Positions 17,101 through 22,792 of a DNA stretch of 37,695 nucleotides are shown in pieces; position 1 is the stretch's first letter, and each line of letters opens with the position of its first letter. The notes under the pieces were generated by a model. The model did not search any database. It was not told where the DNA came from and worked only from the letters and a program-made list of their open reading frames with translations. The translations under genes and the position numbers were made by a program. The DNA comes from an uncultured Coriobacteriaceae bacterium (GTDB lineage Bacteria > Actinomycetota > Coriobacteriia > Coriobacteriales > Atopobiaceae): NCBI GenBank assembly GCA_902801175.1, contig CADCHF010000044.1, positions 1-37,695 of the forward strand. Direction: 5' to 3'.

Positions 17101-19627
17101 AAGCGGCTGTCTGTACAACAAGGAGAAGTCCGAGCTGTTGCAAGTTCCTTGCGGGCTAAATGGAGAGGTAGTCGTTCAGGAAGGTGTTAAGAAGATAGGA
17201 CCTTCAGCGCTGGAGGGGGCAAGTTTGGTGCACCATGTCAAGCTTCCTGAGACTCTGCAAGAAATTGGGAGTGCGGCGTTTATGAATAGTGGACTTGAGG
17301 AGATTGAAATCCCAGGTTCGATTCAAATTCTACCCGAACGCCTATTAGCGGGAACAGGTGTGAGACGGGTTGTTATTGCGGAAGGAGTGGAGCGCATCCC
17401 CGACTTCTTCATGTCTAGTTGTGAATATCTCGAAGAGATTGTGCTTCCTTCAACACTCCGAAGCATAGGAGTGCAGGCGTTTGGAAGATGTCAAGCTATC
17501 GAGTCGATAGAGCTTCCAAATAGTCTGGAGGAGATTGGAGAGCAAGCGTTTAGTGATTGTGTAAAGCTGCGCTCGCTGTCGCTAAACGAAGGAATTAAAA
17601 CTATTGGAAATGGCGCATACTCTGGATGTCAGAGACTAACCGAAGTTACCCTACCTTCCGGTAACGATAGTTATCGCATACTAGATGGAAGCCTTTACAC
17701 GCATGATATGAAGACGTTGGTCTGTGGCAATCCGTCGACGGACAAGCTGGTTGTCTACGACGGCACGGTCGAGGTGGCAAGTACATCTTGCTCATGTGGA
17801 GCCATGAATGAGGTCGTTATACCAGACACCGTTACAACTATTGGCTATAACGCCTTCCATTCATGCGAAAATCTCAACAAGGTTAGGATGAGTAAGGCTA
17901 TTCAGTCGATAGGCTACGACGCGTTTGTCAATTCAAAGATTGTCAATGACGCTATATCTGCTGGTGAACCCGCTTATATCGATACCGTTCTATATAGGAT
18001 TCCTGTATCGCTAGAAGAGGTTAATGTTAAGGAAGGCACGACCTTTATCTCCGAGAGTCTGGTTGGAAGCTATACCAATTCGTCTCTCAAGAGGGTGAGT
18101 CTACCAAGCACTCTTCTTGTTATAGATGAGAACGCTTTTTGGAAAACGAGCTTGACCGAAATCGTAATCCCTGCCTCAGTGCAAAGGATTGAGTATGGGG
18201 CGTTCCAAGTAAATCCATGGACAAATGATGCGTCAATTAGATCGGTAGTGTTTGAGGATGGTTTTAGGGGAACGGTAAGCGACGGAGCATTCTACGGTCA
18301 GGAACACATCTCCAATATTGTGATTCCCACCAGTGCCGTTCTCGACTCTGGGGGCGTCTTGGCAATTGATACGCTCTTGCGAGGTCTCAATTGCGAAAAT
18401 AAGGATGGCCTTACGATTACTTTGCTAGACTCACAAGTGCAGTCGAAGGATATTGATATCAATGTTACCGGCTCCACTATCTACTGCTACGAGGACCCCA
18501 GGTCCACGCTCTGGCACGAGGGCTGGGAGGGCGACAACACCGTCTACTACCTCGGGGACTGGGACATGGCGACCTTCATGGTCGACGGCCGCGTGGTCGC
18601 GAGCGGCCCCGTCAGGGCGGGCGAGGTCGTGGAGGCGCCCTCGGAGGCCGAGGTTAAAGCCTCCCTCGCGGACGCATGCGACTTCCGGTTCCTCGGGTGG
18701 GACGCCGACGGCGACGGCGGGGCGGACGCCCTGCCCACCACGCTCAGCGCCCACGGCAGCCTGACCGCCGAGGCCCTCTACACGACGCACACCTGGGGCG
18801 AGGGCGTCACCGTGGAGCCCACCTGCACCGAGGCGGGCTCTCTGACGCGCACCTGCTCCACCTGCGGCAAGTCCAGGGTCGAGGCGATCGACCCCCTCGG
18901 GCACGACTTCGTGGCCGGGGAGGTCGTCGCGCCGACCGAGGCCGAGGACGGCTACACCGCCTACGTCTGCTCGCGCTGTGGAGAGGCCGAGCGGAGGGAC
19001 TGGGTCATCGCCACTGGCGCCGAGCCCAGTGACTGGACCGTGACCGTCCCCGCGACCTGCGAGGGGCCCGGCGAGGAGGCGAGGCTCACGCCGAGCGGGC
19101 ACCCGCTCGAGACGCGTGTTGTAGAGGCACTTGGCCATGCATGGGATGACGGAACCATAACCACGGAGCCGACGTGTTTGGCCACCGGCGTTCGCACGTA
19201 TGTCTGCAAGAACGACCAAGTGCACCAGCGAACAGAGGCAGTCCCCGCCCTCGGCCACGACTGGGGCGACTGGGAGACCGTCGCCGAGGCGACCTACGAG
19301 GCGCCGGGCACGCGCCGCCGCGTCTGCGGGCGCTGCGGCGAGGCGGAGGAGCAGGAGGTCCCGCGGCTGGAGTGGGTGGACGCCGGGGGCGTGAGCATGT
19401 CCGTCTCCAGCCGGCGAGTCCACATGGTTGAAGGCCACTCTCGCAAACCCCGATGCGTCCGATCCCCGCATCGCTTGGTCGAGCTCCGACGAGTCGGTCG
19501 CCGTGGTCGACGCGTCCGGCTTGGTGACGGCGGTCGGCGAAGGCGTGGCCTGGGTCTCAGCGACGGCGACCGACGGCACGGTGGGCAGGTGCCAGGTCAA
19601 CGTCATCCACGAGCACCTGGCTGGTGA
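11192..19627 (+). CDS. Giant secreted subtilisin-LRR surface protein, N-terminal part (frameshifted)
   Basis: The ATG follows GAGGGG. An N-terminal signal/anchor (about residues 1-32) precedes an S8 subtilisin domain with Asp218 (AVIDTGID), His259 (GHGTAVAG), oxyanion Asn353 (SAGNDA) and Ser420 (SGTSFSAP), so it is probably an active protease. From about residue 600 to 2425 runs a huge array of BspA-type LRR_5 repeats of about 23 aa (unit like 'LtsV.lP.sv.sIg.yAFagC'), usually used to bind host or matrix proteins. Cys-rich repeats (C-x2-C pairs, CSTCGK, CSRCGE, CGRCGE) follow at about 2535-2730, then the start of an Ig-like domain. Sense is lost after about residue 2750: the Ig-like domain continues in the next frame from 19416. 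This ORF's last 70 codons (to 19627) are out-of-frame. Composition changes sharply inside the LRR array. Confidence 0.85.
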   Translation: MKHRRASRCQVLVTLALVVLVAVVTIGGGQLIGTLKSVASRRSWTRATSSLEMAVNEGFVTASYADKVDAGEITQAQAETLTVLDEREGTYDERSIVLQGVGRERAEELASRLGAMLRITKDGSYARLTLPEDTSISDVLSDAELAAYAPDVEPDWYVEVTAIDEDDSLGFSGTDLSRDSAVTFDDPYYQAQSYLAYINAANTLASDTESSSLVAVIDTGIDWESPEFAGRISDRSYNATEDKVVADHGWDVVTDEQGHGTAVAGVLAAASNNAAGIVGVASEAQLLVIKADCDRAGRFAAVSDLVFGLYYAVEQGASVVNMSFGTYAPYDPFASAVKLAVDSDVALVASAGNDATAEACWPAANPDVVGVGALGTGSWEIAPYSNFGEDDVDMVAPGSVVTLLAGQSGGVAITASSGTSFSAPIVAGAVARYKASVPHAENAQVVARLRASSTDLGEAGRDWYFGYGALDLDSFLNGQEGVITFDMLTDEVEDATSTFIVGKALQSVPEPERESAMFDGWYHDDQLEEAYDHETEKLYGEAGNDGVPRLTVYAGWTNEDDGQPFTWQAADGADPTNGIEVTGYRGKRRYMVVPDLIDGYTVVGIADGAFEGNGTIVTASLPVTLTRIGDRAFAGCVRLTSVDVPDAVEAVGREAFRGCARLQRAGFGEGSALASLGELALADCPSLRSLRLGRLVGEFDGSALLGDTALTSVSVDEANASFALASDGVSVVTKDGKTLVYHPAGSAAAYATPEGVTAVGPYALAYSRAAEVVVSDGVAELGAGALLASSSGSVSLPESLERLGQECFARASGLSSLDMSATGVREIPAKAFAMCAGLAEVRLPSGLEGIGESAFESSGLASVELPAGVASVDDAAFRLTPLRSATLSAALTDLGEYIFADCYALTTVAFPDRCALEEVPAHAFSDTPALGAVELPPSLVAVREHAFHGSGLASVAVPASVATIEQGAFADCPRLAHVTVADGNAAYSAVDDVLLDAAGQTLVLYPAGREGEAYELPGTVRSIAGYAFQGARNLRSVTLPAGMSELSSYAFSRCRGLEEAVLPEGLDIINVNAFEYCTSLSSVHIPASVRTVARYAFYCDYALGDVSFDEGSLLSRVGFAAFAYSGLTDVTLPASVGSMGQYAFAGCTGLTSFALADGSALASMPAYTFDGCEALTSISFGRGCALRSLTARSLEGLPALNTVDLSGCTSLTSVGNYALNRCFALSDVRLPASTQSIGRYAFYGCTSLATLSVPAAVSFIGRYAFTSCAPVTLYFEAATLPAELQDDWNYGIGGYYLGTAGGRVAGDWVVADAADGTVAAVRYNGSASEVDATSIDGRAVSSIGYGCFRDNAAVTRVALGDELATICDYAFAGTAALEAVDVPAGVTYVGDHAFEGSGVGAISFAEGSALERVGDFAFAGTGNLSAVQIPASVERVGRAAFKGSAVSDVTFADGSRLSYVGRQAFQESGVSAIALPDTIAEIDDYAFYNAKSLASLDLGDPTDLKIQTHAFYGTALTSVRIPAGVSYIGELAFDAITELTGIEVDADNPNYAAEDGVLYDDTRTAIVSYPAGRTGEVVIPANVTSIRFGAFEHANVTSVRFEEGSKLTTIGYRAFYGCDSLTSFEVPAGVTSIDRYAFAECDNLVTCDVSRAKSLAGIYQGAFYNDARLSGFALPDSVQEVGDRAFYGCSALSTEVPATGGLRAIGDGAFARSGVTALAAPANLLTIGAEAFRGSALRDLDLDNGVLAEIGAGAFADCADFSTAELVIPDSVDYIGYGALASGRDVIEGLTMPVPSRTDGDASCTAAYLYQGEKGCQLKRVTISAAEELPERMFMNCEALESARLPLGVAEIPELMFESCVGLKSVQLPESIRRIGDGAFRFTSLEDGIELHEGLISIGNSAFSSTKLPSISLPESLTSIGSDAFYASEIGPTIRLGKRVENIGSRAFGYCKELCGFQVADENTVYSSDESGCLYNKEKSELLQVPCGLNGEVVVQEGVKKIGPSALEGASLVHHVKLPETLQEIGSAAFMNSGLEEIEIPGSIQILPERLLAGTGVRRVVIAEGVERIPDFFMSSCEYLEEIVLPSTLRSIGVQAFGRCQAIESIELPNSLEEIGEQAFSDCVKLRSLSLNEGIKTIGNGAYSGCQRLTEVTLPSGNDSYRILDGSLYTHDMKTLVCGNPSTDKLVVYDGTVEVASTSCSCGAMNEVVIPDTVTTIGYNAFHSCENLNKVRMSKAIQSIGYDAFVNSKIVNDAISAGEPAYIDTVLYRIPVSLEEVNVKEGTTFISESLVGSYTNSSLKRVSLPSTLLVIDENAFWKTSLTEIVIPASVQRIEYGAFQVNPWTNDASIRSVVFEDGFRGTVSDGAFYGQEHISNIVIPTSAVLDSGGVLAIDTLLRGLNCENKDGLTITLLDSQVQSKDIDINVTGSTIYCYEDPRSTLWHEGWEGDNTVYYLGDWDMATFMVDGRVVASGPVRAGEVVEAPSEAEVKASLADACDFRFLGWDADGDGGADALPTTLSAHGSLTAEALYTTHTWGEGVTVEPTCTEAGSLTRTCSTCGKSRVEAIDPLGHDFVAGEVVAPTEAEDGYTAYVCSRCGEAERRDWVIATGAEPSDWTVTVPATCEGPGEEARLTPSGHPLETRVVEALGHAWDDGTITTEPTCLATGVRTYVCKNDQVHQRTEAVPALGHDWGDWETVAEATYEAPGTRRRVCGRCGEAEEQEVPRLEWVDAGGVSMSVSSRRVHMVEGHSRKPRCVRSPHRLVELRRVGRRGRRVRLGDGGRRRRGLGLSDGDRRHGGQVPGQRHPRAPGW
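19237..19413 (+). repeat. 177-bp direct repeat, first copy
   Basis: Matches 19874-20050 over 177 bp with one difference seen (CACGCG against CACGTG, an Arg/Cys change). It encodes the same Cys-rich segment (GHDWGDWETVAEATYEAPGT and then CGRCGEAEEQEVP). The offset is 637 bp, which is not a multiple of three. Confidence 0.9.
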
Positions 19628-21704
19628 GGCTGTCCGCGAGAACGAGGTGGCCGCAACCTGCGAGGCGCCTGGGTCGTACGAGTTGGCCACGTATTGCTCG
19701 CGCTGCGGCGAGGAACTATCGAGAGAGAAGGTGGAGGCCGCCCCGGCCCTCGGTCATGTGGCCGGTGAGGCGGTGCGCGAGAACGAGGTCGAGCCTGGCT
19801 GCATCGCCGCGGGTCGATACGACTCCGTGGTCCGCTGCTCGCGCTGCAGCGAGGAGCTGTCTCGCGAGACCGTGGCAGTCCCCGCCCTCGGCCACGACTG
19901 GGGCGACTGGGAGACCGTCGCCGAGGCGACCTACGAGGCGCCGGGCACGTGCCGCCGCGTCTGCGGGCGCTGCGGCGAGGCGGAGGAGCAGGAGGTCCCG
20001 CGGCTGGAGTGGGTGGACGCCGGGGGCGTGAGCATGTCCGTCTCCAGCCGCTCCGACGAGGCGGTCGCGACGGTGGACGGGAGTGGTCTCGTGACGGCGG
20101 TTTCCGCTGGAGTGGCCACAATCACCGCAACAGCGACAGACGGCACTAACGATAGGTGCCAGGCTATCGTCATAGACCCGCAGGCTGATGCGGATGCGGC
20201 CGCAGCGGCTGTAGTCGACACGATGATTGACGCTCTCCCTCTTCCAAGCGATTTGGCGATATCCGATGCGTCTGCCGTCTCTGCCGCACGTGAGGCCTAT
20301 AGGGCATTAACCGAAGCCCAGCGCGCTATGGTTAAGGGTCTAGCGACGCTCGAGGCCGCTGAGGTCGCGATGGTTGATACATTGATAGCAGCACTACCTC
20401 TTCCTGGAGACCTAACTCAGTCTGATGCCCCCGCCGTTTCTGCTGCGCGTGAAGCATACGAGGCACTTTCTGTTGATCAACGCCTGATGGTAAAGGGACT
20501 GGAAACACTCGAGGCCGCCGAGGCCTATTTGAGCAATGCTCCACAGAAGGATATTTCAGGCTGTGCACTAAGACTTTCTCAGATGTCCTTCACCTACGAC
20601 GGTACCGAAAAGAAGCCGACTGTAACACTGAAGGACGGCGACAAGACGCTCACGGAGGGCACCGACTACGAGCTCTCCTACGCAAACAACGTGGATCCAG
20701 GCACCGCTACCGTTACCATCACTGGCAAGGGCAATTACGCAGGCACGGCGAGTGCCACCTTTGCGATCGTCAAGCAGGCAGTGGCTTGGAAGCGCCTTGC
20801 GGGTAATGGCCGCTACGACACCATGGCAGAGATTGTCCAGGAGGGATGGGCCGGTCAAACCGGCGGTACTGTGGTTGTCGCTACGGGCGAGGGCTTCAAG
20901 GACGCGCTTGCAGCGGCAGGTCTTGCTGGCCTCGATGAGGCACCGGTGGTGCTCACTGCGGGCAAATCTCTCTCGAAGCAAGCTGAGGCGCAGCTCAGAG
21001 CCCTAAATCCGAGCAAGGTCTACGTCGCTGGCGGTACGTTCGCGGTCTCCGATGGCGTGCTCTCATCCATCAAGAAGGTTACGGGTGTCAGGCCCACGCG
21101 CGTCTTCGGTCAGACATCGGCCTCCACCTCGGCAGCCCTCGCAATTGCTGGGATGGGACGCTGGGGCGATACTGCCATCATCGCAACCAACAAGAGCTTC
21201 AAGGACGCCCTCTCGGTGGCACCGGTCTCCTACGCCAAGCATTGGCCGATTCTGCTGGCTGACAATGGCAAGTCCATCAACGACGATGTCATCAAGGCTC
21301 TCAAGGATTGCGGCATAAAGCACGCCTACATTGTGGGTGGTACGGCTGCGGTGACTCCCAATGTGGAAGAGCAGCTCAAGAGGAACGGTGTCGATCTTGC
21401 TGACCGCCTTGCAGGCGCCAACGGCATAGAGACCAGCCGTGCTATCGCTGACTTTGCGTTGGAGAACGGGCTTACTGTTGCTAATATGGCTTTCGCTACC
21501 TCGCTAAACTTCCCCGACGCCCTGGGTGGGGCAGCGCTCTGCGGAAAGAACGCGAGCGTGCTGCTCCTCTGCAACGAGGGAGCGGATGGCAACCTGAGCT
21601 TTGCGACCGAGCGAGTTGCTGGAATCGATACGGGATATGTGTTTGGCGGAACCTATGCCTTTAGCGAGAGGCTTTACGACAGGTTGTTGGCGAACGCCTC
21701 TTAG
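19428..21704 (+). CDS. Giant surface protein, C-terminal part: Ig-like, helical, and CWB2 wall-binding domains
   Basis: This is the continuation of the upstream gene in another frame. The reported start (TTG 19428) lies inside an Ig-like (Big_2) domain and has no ribosome-binding site; meaningful sequence begins at GAG 19416. Order of domains: Big_2 (WSSSDESVAVVDASGLVTAV); Cys-rich repeats; a second, shortened Big_2; two helical repeats (MIDALPLPSDLAISDASAVS and LIAALPLPGDLTQSDAPAVS); an MBG/YDG-like beta domain (FTYDGTEKKPTVTLKDGDKT); and from about residue 454 three cell-wall-binding type 2 (CWB2) repeats (RLAGNGRYDTMAEI, RVFGQTSAST, RLAGANGIETSRAI). CWB2 repeats hold proteins non-covalently on secondary wall polymers. 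With the frame repaired by 20 bp the whole protein would be 3510 aa. A strong terminator follows. Confidence 0.85.
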   Translation: MKATLANPDASDPRIAWSSSDESVAVVDASGLVTAVGEGVAWVSATATDGTVGRCQVNVIHEHLAGEAVRENEVAATCEAPGSYELATYCSRCGEELSREKVEAAPALGHVAGEAVRENEVEPGCIAAGRYDSVVRCSRCSEELSRETVAVPALGHDWGDWETVAEATYEAPGTCRRVCGRCGEAEEQEVPRLEWVDAGGVSMSVSSRSDEAVATVDGSGLVTAVSAGVATITATATDGTNDRCQAIVIDPQADADAAAAAVVDTMIDALPLPSDLAISDASAVSAAREAYRALTEAQRAMVKGLATLEAAEVAMVDTLIAALPLPGDLTQSDAPAVSAAREAYEALSVDQRLMVKGLETLEAAEAYLSNAPQKDISGCALRLSQMSFTYDGTEKKPTVTLKDGDKTLTEGTDYELSYANNVDPGTATVTITGKGNYAGTASATFAIVKQAVAWKRLAGNGRYDTMAEIVQEGWAGQTGGTVVVATGEGFKDALAAAGLAGLDEAPVVLTAGKSLSKQAEAQLRALNPSKVYVAGGTFAVSDGVLSSIKKVTGVRPTRVFGQTSASTSAALAIAGMGRWGDTAIIATNKSFKDALSVAPVSYAKHWPILLADNGKSINDDVIKALKDCGIKHAYIVGGTAAVTPNVEEQLKRNGVDLADRLAGANGIETSRAIADFALENGLTVANMAFATSLNFPDALGGAALCGKNASVLLLCNEGADGNLSFATERVAGIDTGYVFGGTYAFSERLYDRLLANAS
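19874..20050 (+). repeat. 177-bp direct repeat, second copy
   Basis: Second copy of the repeat at 19237-19413. It ends at TCCAGCCG, after which the two copies diverge: copy one goes into the 20-bp unit, copy two directly into SDEAVATVDGSG. Confidence 0.9.
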
Positions 21705-21729
21705 CTGATGGGGCTCGTTCAACTGGGCA

Positions 21730-21770
21730 GCGCGCCACGGGAAACGGTTCCCGCGGCGCGCTTTTCTTCT
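21730..21770 (+). terminator. Rho-independent terminator of the giant surface protein gene
   Basis: GCGCGCC-A-CGGGAA, loop ACGG, TTCCCG-C-GGCGCGC and then TTTTCTTCT: 13 paired positions with one A/C mismatch and a T-rich tail, 26 bp after the stop. Confidence 0.9.
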
Positions 21771-21833
21771 CTGATCTTCGGACGCGACGAGTCTCTGCGA
21801 CGGTACGCGCCATCTTCGCGGTTCGACGTTTCG

Positions 21834-22304
21834 CTATACGGGCAGACTGGCAACAGCTGTCTCCATATATCGTGAGTTGTCAGCGGGCTTATCCATGTCG
21901 TACTCTCTCCTTATGTCGTCGAAGAAGCGCCTGATGTCTTCGTCATCAATCTTGGCATTGGAAGGGGAGTCCTTGGGAAGGGAACCCCTAGCTTGCGACC
22001 ACGGTCTCTCGGAGTGCGTGATGTCGCGCAGCACATACGGGCTGTACCTGCCCACATAGGCGACGACTGCATCCAGCACCAGAAGCTCCTCGGCCGGCTT
22101 GTTGGCGGCCTTCACCTGCATCACTACGATTCCCAGCACTATTGCAGCGGCGATGAGTGAGTAGGCGAGGGCGAGGGTCTTCTTTGTAGGGGAGGTTGTC
22201 GCGGAGGTCCTCTTGGAAGAGCGAGCAGTGAGGGTTTTTTTTAACCTGTGGGCTGTAGTGTGAGTGGTCGTGATTCGGGCTAGCGCGAGCCGGGAAACAG
22301 TCAA
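21834..22304 (-). CDS. Hypothetical single-pass membrane protein
   Basis: Up to 156 aa, family not recognised. A basic, Thr-rich N-terminus (KKTLTARSSKRTSATTSPTK) precedes one transmembrane helix (LALAYSLIAAAIVLGIVVMQ). A short extracellular or cytoplasmic domain follows, with RYSPYVLRDITHSERPWSQA and an acidic tail (IDDEDIRRFFDDIRREYDMD). The only far-upstream start in frame is a TTG at 22304 without a clear ribosome-binding site. An 8-T run (22235-22242; A8 in the mRNA sense) just inside the N-terminus suggests a possible frameshift: another frame opens from an ATG at 22449 (MNTKPQVDRSTESD) and runs to the homopolymer. The start is therefore unresolved. It converges on the giant surface protein gene. 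Confidence 0.5.
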   Translation of the reverse strand: MTVSRLALARITTTHTTAHRLKKTLTARSSKRTSATTSPTKKTLALAYSLIAAAIVLGIVVMQVKAANKPAEELLVLDAVVAYVGRYSPYVLRDITHSERPWSQARGSLPKDSPSNAKIDDEDIRRFFDDIRREYDMDKPADNSRYMETAVASLPV

Positions 22305-22618
22305 TCAGGCTTCGATCGACTTTCGTGTAAGCAACATACGCACTAAGTGGCAAGAATTTCGCGATTTGCGAGTGCTGGCTGTGAGCAGCGTGTATGTGGT
22401 GGTACATGTCGGATTCTGTCGACCTATCTACCTGCGGCTTTGTATTCATTGGAATCCCCGGATCCGCGCTCTGGGCGGATTGCCAGATTCCAGACTCGCA
22501 TATCGCGCGATTTCTGCCACCTAGGGTGGGGGAAGCTTACAGGAGCGCGGGTGGTGGAGGATCGATGCGGGGTCTGACCTGGGGGTGCGGTACGCTTCCA
22601 AAACGGCTGTGCCTCCGA

Positions 22619-22650
22619 GTGCGTCAAATTATACGTTCCCATGACACGCC
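22619..22650. repeat. Dispersed palindromic repeat, copy C
   Basis: GTGCGTCAAATTATACG then TTCCCATGACACGCC: the same centre as the copies at 32846-32977. Confidence 0.6.
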
Positions 22651-22691
22651 TCTTCGTGTGCGATGCGCCTCCAAGGATGATTGCCTTTCGC

Positions 22692-22724
22692 GTGCGTCAA
22701 AGTGCCACGTCCCCTTGACACGCC
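22692..22724. repeat. Dispersed palindromic repeat, copy D
   Basis: GTGCGTCAAAGTGCC then ACGTCCCCTTGACACGCC, 73 bp from copy C and next to the pknB terminator. Confidence 0.6.
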
Positions 22725-22733
22725 CCTTGCCAT

Positions 22734-22767
22734 AAAAAAGCGGCGCAGGACTTTTCTCCTGCGCCGC
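22734..22767 (-). terminator. Rho-independent terminator of the pknB operon
   Basis: On the minus strand an 11-bp perfect stem (GCGGCGCAGGA / TCCTGCGCCGC, loop GAAAAG) is followed by TTTTTT, 25 bp after the pknB stop. It ends the operon that starts near 32391. Confidence 0.93.
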
Positions 22768-22792
22768 TGCTCGGTTATCTCCCTGGCTCCTA

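Larger units (their letters stand above)
22305..22733. other. Gene-free stretch with inverted repeats and two dispersed palindromes
   Basis: A 27-bp imperfect inverted repeat (22347-22373 and 22494-22520, 22 of 27 positions matching, core ATCGCG) encloses about 120 bp. Two copies of the dispersed GTGYGTCAA...TGACACG palindrome follow at 22619-22650 and 22692-22724. No gene is convincing on either strand. Confidence 0.5.
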
